A stretch of 64,000 bases of DNA, from the NCBI GenBank assembly GCA_030512335.1, contig JAULSU010000001.1, positions 3,720,001 to 3,784,000 of the forward strand, written 5' to 3'. Position 1 is the first letter of the stretch. The number at the start of each line of letters is the position of its first letter. Source of the stretch: Immersiella caudata. Lineage: Eukaryota; Ascomycota; Sordariomycetes; Sordariales; Lasiosphaeriaceae. The notes beneath the pieces were generated by a model. The model did not search any database, had not been told where the DNA came from, and saw only the letters and a list, made by a program, of their open reading frames with translations. The position numbers and the translations under genes were made by a program. Positions 44,201 through 55,913 of this stretch are shown here, piece by piece.

Positions 44201-47200
44201 ATCGACCTGGGCGGAAGGGATGCGGGGAGAGTGCGTTCGAGAACAGGGTGGGAGGTCGTCCCCTCCGTCGGGCGACAGACGACTTCCAACGGCAAACTCG
44301 CTCCTCTGACCCTCGAAGACTGCTCTGCTTGTTTTGCCCGCCGGAGGCTCCTGACGCACCGCAGCTGCAGGCCTCATGTGGGTAGCTGCAACCTTCCTTC
44401 TCTCCCCCCTTTCTTCTCCGGGGCGAAAACTGGGGAAGACGAAGGACCCCCAAAATTTCCACGGTGGGAGTCGTCGGGAGCCAATCGTGGGCTCATCGCT
44501 GCCCAATCGCCTGGGAATTCTCCCAACTCTGCACATTCAAGCCCTAGCACCTGAGCAGCGCTGCAGGTGGCCTGCAGCCAAGCGCATCTCGCTCCGGCTG
44601 AATTGCGAGCCCAGTGGCTGCCAGTGGTCATCCCCTCGTAGCCCAGTGCCGCGGCGTGCTGCTTGCTTTGTGCCAATCGAGAACCTTTCCCCAACTTCCG
44701 GCTTCCTGCCTCTGCGAGTCTAGCGTGCGAGTGCGCGTGCGCTCGTGTCTTCTTGCGCCGCTCGAGGGTGTAAGACGGCAGATGCGATGCGACCAGGCTG
44801 TGGCCTCGCGGCGTTGACTCGATCCCAACGAGTGAGGATGCCGCCCGTTATTGCGACTCCTCTCGTCTTCGCCTCAACAACCATCGGCACCTCTCAACAT
44901 CGGGTGAAAGAAGTGCAGAAAAACTGATATCAGAGAAGAGCCGAGCCTCGCTTCAAATTCCAATGGTGAAACACAAACTGAAGCCATAAGCGACACAGCC
45001 GCGAGACAGACGAAAGAAGATAGTGGACGGAAGGAAGATGCATCCAAATTTCCAAGCCCCCACATTTCCCACACAGGCTCATTCAGCCCCGCCAACCGTC
45101 ATGGAAGACAAGGCTTCTCGTACTGACTAGGTACCTCCAAAACCAAATGACAAAGAATACTACACTCCCAAAATCTACCCGTCCATCCCTCCCAAAGCAC
45201 TAGCCACGGCGAAAGCCAACCTCTACACCCACCGCTCCTCACCGACATTCGGTCCCGAGCACATGATATCCACGGCACTTGCCAACGGAGATCGCAAGCA
45301 AGGCCCCATGCACCGTGACGTCCACCGGCCAAGTTTCCTTGCGTCCCATCCCTCCTACGGACATGTCACGGAACCAAAAAGGTGGATGTAAATGCAGGTA
45401 GGTAGGTAAGAAGTCCATGTTTAGAAACCAACACGAACATGATCTGCAGCGGATTGTGAGATCTGATCGCTCTAACGCCGGCATGGGTTGATGACCGCGC
45501 GTCCGTAACGGCGGTGGGTTTTACCTCCCCTTCCCTCGCATCAGTCCTTCGGAGAGCTATGCTGAGAATGACATCCTCACCTAAGACGCCGCAGTCGGGA
45601 CCATCTCAAAGGAACAGAAGTGAAGCGTGGGGTGGGGGGGAAGGGACAGGGAGATACGAAATGTCTGCCTCGGAGGCTGAGTCCTTCCTCCCAGCTGTAA
45701 CTGCCATTCGATGCTAGCAGTCGTAGCCCCGCCTCCCACGCAGGACTGGTGTTTCTCAGCTGGAAGTGTCACGCAAAATCACGCAAGGGGTGAAAATTCC
45801 AAGCTTGGGTTGTACCCATGTATATACGCCAGCCGCTAGCTACCAAAATATGTGCAAATTCGCCGTCTCAGTACGAGAAAAAGCTGCCTAGCTACAAAGG
45901 TCCTCATCTCATCCTCATAATAGTCATCATCTTCATAAATTCCCAAGTGTGAAAACATCCGTAGTAGCTGGCGGAGCAAACCAAGGCTGCTCGCCTTCCT
46001 CTCTCATTTGTGCTGCTGCTGTAATGGAGCCCCTAGGGCGCAAAAATATTGGTGAATCTCATCTGCCTGCCATTCATTCATTCCTTCGCTGCTTGTAGAA
46101 AGAAAAAAAAAAAGTCCTTTTTGTGTCCCAAACATCTGTCCTTCTTGCTATGCGAGAGTCTTTGGGTTGGGGTGCTGGGTAGGTCGGGTGATTGCGGGAT
46201 TCACTCTCTCACGAGCAAAAGCATCCGCCACCGCTTCCAATCCAATCTTCCCACCGAGCCATTTTTGCCATCTTCATGACGTGCAAAGCAGGCCCGGTTT
46301 GTGTGGTGCGTTCTGTGAAAAAGAGCGTCGTGATATGCGTTTCGTGACAAAAAAAAACCGTCGTCAGACATGTGTGTATAATGCAACCGTTGTGCCAAAG
46401 TCCATAATCCGATCCAGCCCAATGCTAACCCATCCAGTAAAAAAAAAATGCTTGAGGAAGCCAAATGCAAAGCTGTGTCTGCTGCTGAGCTGAGTGGTCC
46501 CGTGTCACCGGACGACCAATCCCAGACCCTTTCCCATAATCCCCATAGCGTGTCGTCAGAGTTTTATACAAAGAAAATTCGTAGAAAGAGGGAGTGCTTG
46601 ACAAGTCGTTGTCGTTGCGTGTGTTGGTTGCCCAAACTCATGAATCCCAGGAAAATAATAATAAATAAATAAAAAAAGCAAAAACCGCCAGAGTTCGCCA
46701 TGCTCCCCAGATCCCGCCCCCGCCCCTTTCCGCACCAACCAGCCTGCCGAACCTGGCAGCAAGGCTTTTGCCCCGTAGGAGTAGTAGAGACACCAAAAGT
46801 ATTTGCCCTGCGCCATGAGGAAAACGACAATAGGAAGTAGTAGGAGGAAAAATCGACACATGATTAAAAACTAAGAAAAGACAAGAGATGTTGGCCAAAA
46901 ATCAGAATATGCTCGCCTGCTAAATATTTCATCAAGAGAGAAAAAAAAAAAGGCAAGAGACAGTAGCGGGAAATCAACATGAAGCCAAAAGATCCGGGCG
47001 ATCTCCTGTCACGAGCAGGAGTGGAGAGTGAACAAACTTTCGGGTGCGTGAGCAGCATAGGTCTGAGTTGCGGTGTCGCGGGAGCGGTTAAAGTATATCG
47101 GTCGTAGGGCGAAAAGCGAAAAGATGATGTTGGGAAAAAGGGGGTTCGACCGGGCTGGACAGGAAAAACGAAAGCGTGGAGTGGAGTGGTCGTCGTCGTA

Positions 47201-47210
47201 AAGTCATGAT
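41273..47210. other. Gene-poor region, 5.9 kb
   Basis: Between convergent stops of the Sel1-repeat gene and the bZIP gene. Many short homopolymer and T/A-rich pieces near the bZIP stop (about 46100-46960) suggest a long 3' UTR. At 43100-44050 the minus strand holds a set of moderately protein-like frames (e.g. LRPTDIARAEIPHPTEVAAV near 43560; LREVVEHFSSHEPIS near 43130) in different phases that could be a decayed or unrecognised gene. No transposon ends or terminal repeats are visible. Confidence 0.4.
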
Positions 47211-49140
47211 CTATGTGTCGGCGTCCCTCCCAGCAGTCCCCTGCTGTGCGTTGCAATCCGCCACCATCTTGGCGAAGTTCCGGACGACATCACTAGGGAT
47301 CTGGTCCCACAGCAGTGAGCGAGTGTAGACCTCGGCAGCCGACTGCTTGTCGGTGTTGCGCATGTTGGCGAGAGCGTCAGCGAGGTTTCGCCTGCCTTGG
47401 CTCGTCGACTTTTCAGCCGGAGCGGTGGGCGGGAAGTCCTGCGAGTTCAAGCCGTTATACTGCGACACCGACATGGAGAAGAGCTGCTCGTTGGTCTGTT
47501 GCTCGGTGGGCTGCGTGAGGGAGTCGACCATGTCGCCGAGCATGGAGGGCGCGACGTTGTCCATGACCGGGGCGGCGATGGGCAGCGACGAAGAAGCACC
47601 AGCCTGGGCCCACGAGGAGCCAGAGGGCTGCGGGGCCATGGCTTCGAGAGCCGAGGTGGCGTGCGGGACGCCAGCATCCTTGAGCACGTTCTCCAGGAGG
47701 GTCGCGGACGCAGCGCGGACATCCTCCGAGACGCGCGGGATGCTGGGCGTCGACCGGCTCGAGAGCACGAAGGCGCCGACGAGGAAGAGCATGAACAAAA
47801 GGCCGCCCTGTTGGGCAGGCTTCTCGCAATCCGTCGTCAAGGCCACCTCCGGCTTCTTGGCCGGCACAATCTGCATCTCCTGCTTGACCTCGGCAGCGTG
47901 GTCCATGGAGAAGTTGGTGTTGAACATCTCCATCTCGCTCCATGGGCCGTCCATGTTCATGCCGTCCATGTCGCCGAAGCTTCCGGCAAATCCGGTCGCG
48001 TTCGCCGTGGCGGGGGCACTCTCAAGGGCTTGCACGTGGTTCGTCAGGACGCTGATCTTCTTGCGCAGCTCGCCGGTTTCGATGGTGTGGGCACCAATCA
48101 TCTCCTCTTGCTTCCTCTCCATGTCGTGGATGTACTGTTGGTAGGACTGCTTCTCGCGCAGGAGCTGCTCCATGTCCTCCTGCATCTTGGCCATCTGGTC
48201 TTCCAACGAGGCGATGACCTCGGTGTACTGCTTCTTCTCATCCTCAAGTCGTTCTGTGTGCTGCTTCTTGCGCTGCCTGGAGTCAAGCCTGAGGGGGGGA
48301 GTGTTAGTATGCGAAAGGGGGATGGGCGCGCACACGGCAATGCACTTACGCTGCTTGCCTGTTGCGCAACAAACGTTTTTGCTGCTTCAGCTCCTTGATC
48401 TCTTGCTCATCCGTCGACTGAGAGATGAGATGGTCGATGTTGCCCAGGTTGCGCTCCGACGGGATCTCAAAGCGGGCGTTCTTCTTGCGGATGCCATCTC
48501 CCCTCCTCAGCTCGTTGTGGGAGCGGATCAGGGGGCTGGTGGGCCGATTCCTCTTCGCCATAGCCTGGTTCTTCAACTCTTGGCTCATCCAATGTTCTTT
48601 CTGGGGCGATGTGGGGAGGGGCTGGCCGGCCGCGTGGCCTAATTGCTGGAAGAGGGCGACGGGGTTGCTGGGGTTGCTGAAGGGAGTCTGGGCCTGCATG
48701 GTGGCTGGCCTGTGGAACAGGGACACGCCCGAGTCGTACTCTGCCGGGAGACCGTCAAAGGTCTGGAGGGGAGTCGCGGACCCGGAGCTGGTCATGGGCC
48801 ATGTGTGGTTCTGGTAGGCGGCTTGCTGGGTCTGGTCCATCCTCATGAACGGGTTGTTGCTGTGCTGGTCGAAGAAGGGGTTGTTGGAGGGGACAGACTG
48901 CATCTCTACAGACTGCCAGTCCTCGGTCTTGGGCGAAAACATTGCTGAGACAGCAAAGGAATCTCTCCTGCTCTCGACCATCGGCGGAGACATCTCCAAA
49001 GCCGAGTCGAGAGAGCTGTGATCAAGAATGTTGTCGTCCAGTATGCTCGAGTCCTCGTCGTCAAAGTACTTCTGAGCGTTTGTGTCGACCGTCAACGGCG
49101 TCCTGTAGTATGTTTGCATTTGGTATGTTGCTGAGACCAT
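47211..49140 (-). CDS. bZIP transcription factor with predicted membrane segment
   Basis: Two exons (48350-49140 and 47211-48288) give 622 aa. The N-terminal ~235 residues are acidic and Gln/Asn/Pro-rich, a likely activation region. The basic region is split by the intron: KQQKRLLRNRQAA|LDSRQRKKQH, with the bZIP signature N-x2-A-A-x2-S-R. The zipper follows (LEDEKKQYTEVIASLED, MEQLLREKQSY). At ~residues 425-441 a hydrophobic run GGLLFMLFLVGAFVLSS could span a membrane, with ~180 residues after it. This ordering (activation domain, bZIP, membrane segment, tail) is that of ATF6/CREB3 factors, which are released from the ER by proteolysis. Whether that happens here is unknown. The gene lies alone between two gene deserts. 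Confidence 0.9.
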
Positions 49141-52100
49141 GGTGGGCCACTGAATGTGATTGTGATGGGAATTGCTTCCGACTGAAACGCGCTGCAGAAT
49201 TTTGCAGCTTTTGCGCTTTCAAGGTTGTGCGGGCAGTCTGTTATATGGCGTGTTAGTCGAGGCTGGGGCGGACCGGCGGTGAGGACAAAGGCGTTCGAGG
49301 CACCACGCTTATTTTTGGGGTGGCAGGGGGTTGGTTGCAGGGGGTGAATTCTTTGATCGCACTCCGCTCCGCCTCTTGCTTCCTCGTGCACACTTGTTGG
49401 TGGTGATGTCCGAGGATGCAGCGACGAAGTCGTTGTGGAGAGAAACAGAGGACAGTGTGTATACTGCGGTATATCGCGGCGACGGCAATGCAGAAGAAGA
49501 AGCGGAGAGAGAGGAGAGAAGGGAGGGATAGCATGGGTTGATAAGAGGGAGTGGGGGAAAAGCTGGGGTGGAAGAGGCGGAGGATTTGGCAAGCGAGCGC
49601 AAAAGGGAAAAGGTGGGAGGAGAAAATGTCACTCACACTCTATGCTGCAAGTCGCACTGCGCTTCTGTGCTTGGAGAGAGGGGTATCAGACCGAGACGTG
49701 ATGATGGTAGCGTGAGAGGTGTGTGTGTGAGGGCAATACTGCAATGTAATGAGAACAGTGATGGCAGAACACACAGTTAGCAGACACAATGCTGCTCCTG
49801 GAAGATATGATACCGTACAGATGTCAATGACAATAATTGAGAGGGTGTGCAGATGGGGTGGTGCTCGTCTCCATTATGTATCCAGAGAAGGAGTTGAGGG
49901 TGGTCAGGCCGAAGCACCAGAAGGACGCGCGAGACCCGGTACGTACCAGCTGCCCAATCGTACTCTGGAATTGCAGAAGCAGCAGGCTCGGTGGTACCTC
50001 GAGGAGATGTTCAGTTTGCGCAAGAGCTCTGTGGACGAGGAGCTTTTTCGGAGGGGGTGTGGGGAGAATGACCACCCCAGGATCCGATTGACGGGAAGGG
50101 AGGTACTTTGAGTACCCCCCCCCCGTCCTAGACCTTGGGAACACCACAGTCGAGACGCGGAACGAGAGTCGGACGAGCAGAGAGCCCGTCGCCGCAAGCG
50201 CACAATAATCGCCAGCCCTGCACTTGTCTGGGACTGACTATCTCATCTTGCGCGCGAGTAGAGAGGGCACTTGTCTGGAACGCTGCTGGACGTTGGAGCA
50301 ACTTTGCGATGTCGACCCGGTTCTTCAGAGGAACCTCGTGCGACGGCAGCGGTACATGCAGTCGGCAGCGGGACACTGGCGGGAGAGCTATTCTGGAAAT
50401 GGGGGTTTGGTACAGAAACCCTAGCCAAGCGAGGGTTGACAGGACAAGAAGAGACCTAGCTCTCTCGCTGGGCGCGCCGGGGGCATCAACTGGGAACGGG
50501 CGAGGGAATCGTAGCATCCGAGATCGAATCAGAGATCTTCAACCCTGGACGAGCGAGCGGCCTCCTGCCCTTGCTCGACGGCGGGTGCTGCTCGGAGCGA
50601 TGCGACGACGGGGGGGCGTTGCCGAAGGCGCCCGTCTTGACAGGGTAGGGCGAAAGCCGCGAAAAGCTGGAGCGACCTCCGAAGACCAACCGGGGGAGAC
50701 GCGACGAGCATCCAACAGCCTGCCTCGAGCAATGGGAAGTCGGCGACAACAGTCAGCGCGGGCTTCTTTGGCGTGCCGGAGACTGGTGCCAAAACCAGCA
50801 TCCCTCTCCATCCTCACGGGGGCGTCAGTTGTTCACGGGTCCCTTCAGACCCTAGCAAGCCTGCGTCTTGGGTGTGGGAGCTGCTTGCGAGTCCTTGGCA
50901 GACCACTGGCCGAGGTCGTCTGGGCTCTTGGGCATCAAGGCCGGCCGTCGATGCCCAACCTACTGGGGCGGCGCGGGAGCTCGCAACCAGTCGTTCTACC
51001 CAACCCAATCACGAGGGCAGCGGTTTCTCTCAGCGACCGCCTCCGTCTCGTCGCCGTCTCGTTCGCCCTCTGCTTTGGATTCCGCGGCTGGGATTCGGCA
51101 GTGGGCCGGCCACCTCCAGTCTACCCAATCGCGCCATGGTTGATCCAATCCAGTTGCTCGCCGTTGCGCTGCGGAGTGGAAACTGGTTGAGGCACGCTTC
51201 GCCCACCGACGACCCAGAGCCGTTTTCTACGTCGAAGTAACGGAAGAGAGCCTCCCCGACTGGAGACGAGAACTGCCTCGCAGGACGCCTGTCATAACTG
51301 AGCGAGGCCGGAGCCTGGGCTGAGTGCCGACCTGAGGACTGTGACGGGATCTTGAATAGGTATATCACCGATGACGAGATGAGATGGTCGATGAGCTGCT
51401 GCAGTCAACAGCTCGCTGATCACATTACCACTCGGACGGAGACGCCAGAAACTCGCGCAGTCTGGCCCTGCTGAGGTGCTGGCTAAGACGAAATGAGAAA
51501 TGCCGTTCACAGAGCAGCCTGGAAGCCACGGCAGCTTCCCCGCCCAATCAGATCAACCGATGTACCCAAGATGGATCCGCTGGCAGCATCACGTGATCAC
51601 TACAGCGCCTTCCCCGGACCTGCCATGCACCCAAACTTTCCATGTGGTCAAACATTCGCGCCTGTCTCTGTTGACATAACTTACTCGGTTCCTACTCTCT
51701 GTTTGAGTCCAGATCTCAGGATTCGGGGCCAACAACAATCGCCCCATCGATCACAGAGAAAATGCAGTGGCTGGTTTCGCGTCCCCACTCCCGTCGACTT
51801 TTGGGCTTCTGCAGCTGCAATCCAACCATTCACGGCGCGCCGTAAGCTGCCTGCCGAGCTCCAGTGTGCTGATGGCCGCATATCTGGAGGCCCGCACCAT
51901 GGCGACCCAAACAAGCGCACGCAACAGCTCCCGTCGCCTCTACCCAACGCAAAGAGTCGGTGTGTTTCCGTTCTGATACGCGAACGGACGCGTCTGTCTC
52001 TCGGATTGCACGCCAGTCACGAACGATCCAAACCCACTGGGCTGGATTTCCCAGCGCGGGGAAGGGACTCTCAGGGGCACACGAAGCTCTCGATTCGTCC

Positions 52101-55100
52101 TATGTTCCCCTGGAGCGGCTTTCTCCAATAATGGCAAGAACAATTCACCTCGCCTTCAACTAGCCGATGAATAGCTACTCTCAATGACCTCCTGACCATG
52201 GGAAGTCAACAAGCGTCCCCAGCATGCCCATCTGTGCGCTCTGCTAGCAGGTCGCTCGCCCTGGAGTCTGACAACTCGCTAGGTGTAGGTCACCGCTCAA
52301 TGGAATTGCCCTCGTCTAGAGTTCTCGGTCTGTCAACTTCGCCCGGCCCGCGCCTCGACGGCCTAGGCAGAAATGTTGATTCGGATGTTGATGTTTGATC
52401 CATTTGATGCGATCTCATCTGATATTCGGACGACCAGTTTCCGACAGCGCCCTCCAGATGGGGCTGTTTCCCAGACCCATTGCCGCGACCCGGGAATTCG
52501 AGGCAACGCACCACCACGGCCAATCAGTTTGCGAGGCGGTCGTGGGTTCCCAACGTTATTGGGCTCCTGGAACGGCTCAGCCACGCCGCCGCCGTAGATT
52601 CAGCTACTGCTGGGGAGCCCCTCCGCGACTCTCAATTACACCCAACTGCAACCGGTAATTCTTTGTGTCTTACCCGGAGTGGCATTCTTCGCTAGCTTCG
52701 AAGTCCAACTTTATGCGCCCGACTTTGGTCCTAAGAAACTCGGGACGCTCATCCAATCCTTCATGTTACGCCTGTTACGCCAAAGTAACGTCTGGAGCGA
52801 GGCATGGTCGACATCAAGCGTCTAAACCGGCCCGTCAGATATCTCCTGCAGACAATGAGGGCCCAATATGTGGCCAAGTCAGATCCCTTTGGCTGTCGGA
52901 TCGATCTGGCGGGCTGCTGCTACACCAAACCAGGTGTCATATTTACTGCCCAACGGCCGTGGCCTGCCAATACGAGCTCCCTTTCGAGACGGTTCAGCTC
53001 GCCCACATGCTCCCCACGCACTGATGACGCTACATGGGCTCTGCGGTTCAGGGGCCCCTTCATTCGTCCCCGGATTTTGAGGCGGTAGTCCCGCGAAGCT
53101 CTGTTGATTCTAAGGTGTCAAGGCCAACACATGAAGGTGCCTGGGGGGGTGCTTTACTGACTCACAGCTTCTCCAGAAGAGCTGCGCTCCAGCGGGCCAT
53201 TCCCGCACCTCTCCCACTTCCGCTCCCTAGGCGGTGATGGGCGAAGCAAGACCCATCTGGAGTTTCGGATATGACTCCACGGTTTGGCCGAGCATCGGCG
53301 GGGCAGCACGTTGTTTGGGTGGAATGTCCCGTGGTGCAAGTGCCAACGGAGACAATCTATCTGAGCGGTGAGAAGCCGCGGTCTCACCTCGGTGCCTTGA
53401 AGTCTCGATTCACCGTTCTGCTCGTGAGAGGCATGATATGGACCCCATTTTTTGTCGTTGGCTGAAGGCAAGGCTGTGGTCGGTGTCATGCCATTTCGGG
53501 ACATACTGCTGCCTGTGTAAGACGATACTGGCAAAAAGCCTCGGTGGTAACAGAGCGGCCGCTGGGATAGCAATAGTGAGCGGGTCTTCGCGATATTCAC
53601 ATGCGACGCAAGCGCAAGAAACGGGTGTCAAAACCCCCCGGCCCGGCTCTCACGCCGTTGGTTTGTCAGAACCACATGCCCACAGTCCTACAGAGGTGCA
53701 TTGAGAGAGATGCAAGTTAAAGTAGCGCTCCGCGGCAAGTTGCAGAAACTCGTCCAACGTGCAACAGTTAGCGAAAAGGCTTGGGCCGACGGGATGTTTG
53801 ACAACTCCTTCCGATCTCCCAAGGTTGAGGGCAGGAAAGGGCCCTGCGACGACTGCATTCCCAACCTCCAGCCTGCCATTCTGTTCAGTTTTTTTAGTTT
53901 TTTTAGAGCTTGTGACATTTTATGGACGTGCGCATGGAGTCTTACAGTTTTCCGTTGCTGAAGATCTATTATTGGCTCACAACCAGAGGCACGGTGAGAG
54001 GTTCAATGTAGCGGTGAGGACGACGCTTGGAGGATCCCGGTTCCTGATTCGGACCCAAACTTGCCTATCCATTCATCGCATTACGCACACATGCGGAACC
54101 AAATCCAGAAACGCCAATCGACGACGCCCGTTCGGGTCCAGGTATGTGCCGGGAGTTGGGTCGAACCCTAACCCATCGCGATTGATGATTGCGTTGTGTG
54201 AAGGTCGTCCGCCGGCAGGAAGGTTAGGTTTGTGCACGCCCCCATCTGTGTCAGTATCTGTTGTTGGGGATGAGACAGTGGAGGCAAACGGGTGTTTGTG
54301 TGTCCGCTGAGAGCGGTTGACCCCTGGCGGACACTGTTGGACAACGGAGTTTTGTTTGTGAGATGGATAGTCGATGCTGAGCCTCCTCCGTTCGGTCATG
54401 GAGTTGACCCAACAGATGGATATCCACACCCCAAACAAGACATCGCCTTTGGGCTGGGCTCGTCCTATCTCCACAGGATAGACTATCTGAATCAGGTCAT
54501 GTTTGGTACTATACATAGACCATCGATAACATACACAACGGTGATTTGACACTCCACGGGGCATGTCAACAATCTATTGTGCTATCACTGTTCATCTGCC
54601 GTGACCGCCGTTCGCACCCCCCGTTCCCGCTTGCGGAGTGGCGAGGCAAATCCGAACTCCCGGTCTTCGAGTGAACGGTGGGGGGGGTTGAGTGACGTGG
54701 TGCGAACGCGTGATACATGCCCCTTGGAGCATAAACACGGACGCTCAGTTGTGTTGCCCTAACGAGAGGGATCGGATCGGGATATCTCGGTTGTGGGTCA
54801 ATGTTGACGTGCGCTATGTCCGGTTTGGGGGGAGGGGACGATGTAGGACAGAAAGGGGAGAGAGCTGGGTGTGTTTAGAAGGTGGGCTTGAAGACGGGTC
54901 GGGATGGTGGAAAGGGGGCATGTTTGAGTGCGCTACTTTGCTTACCGCTACACTGGAGGGTCTGCTTCTTGAGTGTCACGGCTGGGACGAATTGATGACT
55001 AGGTGTTAGTGGGCCACCAGTCAACAAAGTTGTAGATACTTTAGGAGCATTTATCAACTATTTGAAGAGGCCAGGCAAGATTAGTTGCTCTCGTGGGTCT

Positions 55101-55913
55101 GTAGCAGGCTCTGTCGCGCTTCATAGTTGAGAATTGCAGTTCCAGGCTGTCTCGCTTCTGGATAGATGCGAGTGAAGTCTGGACGATTAATCCGTCCTAA
55201 TCGCTGTCTACAACCGGTGAGATATTGCTTCTTTGGGTCTTCGTTTGGTTTCGCTTGGTTGGTTCGGTGACTCCATCGCCTCTGACTCAGCCTTGTCATG
55301 ACATCAGCAGTTGAATATCTCACAATGTCGCCAGAAGAGTTTCGGTGCAAAGCGAAAGCGGTGTAGCTCGAAACAGTCAAGTAGGCAGGTACCTATATTC
55401 GCTTGCAACAAACAGTACATCGCCATGTTTTATCATACTTCTCCGATCGGTATCTCGATAGACAGCCCTTCCAATCCCCTGCGCCGGCCCTCCGCCGCTT
55501 GTCCCAACAACGGACGAAGGCAGGAATGACAGGTGCCACCGTGTGGTACGAACCGGTAGTACCCAGATAATCCAGGCCGGTGTCCCAGCATACCAGCTTT
55601 CACTGGCGAGCCAGACGGGTGCCCTGGTATCATTGCGTTGCAGAAACTGCCATGGTTGCAGCGAAGGGGTCCGAAGGCCTGGAAAGCCGTCTCACCTGGA
55701 CCCTTTGTCCGCAGACATCCACGTCTTCCTTGTGGTGGATCCCTTTCATCTTTGCTCTCCGGCTGCGGGGCGTCTAGGTCTCCTTGCTTTCTAGGATACT
55801 GTTCCCCGAAATGCCGAAGGTGCCAAAACGCCACGCGAGTCTCCCGTGAGCATGGTGAGGGTATCTCTGAGAGCATCGGCGCCCGGTGTTAATGACTACG
55901 TCTCAAGGTAGCC
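49141..55913. other. Gene-poor region upstream of bZIP, 6.8 kb
   Basis: No gene is recognised. Just upstream of the bZIP ATG, the minus strand reads ACTAACACGCCATATAACAG ending at 49238, a branch site plus acceptor, so the leader has an intron; a GTGAGT donor lies at 49636. Frames up to 351 codons (plus 50135-51190) exist because the DNA is GC-rich and stop-poor there; they show no domain and carry competing frames on both strands. Possible long leader or noncoding RNA. Confidence 0.45.

Noticed and set aside
47397..48398. 333-codon plus-strand frame opposite the bZIP gene
   Set aside because: Antisense shadow; the minus-strand bZIP reading has clear family motifs.
47211..49140. bZIP gene as hac1/hacA with an unconventional Ire1 intron
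   Set aside because: The basic region is of a different type and the only intron is a normal GT-AG intron; no paired CNGCNGN loops were seen.
50135..51190. 351-codon plus-strand frame upstream of bZIP
   Set aside because: GC-rich, stop-poor DNA with open frames on both strands, Arg/Ser/Pro-heavy composition and no domain; likely chance.
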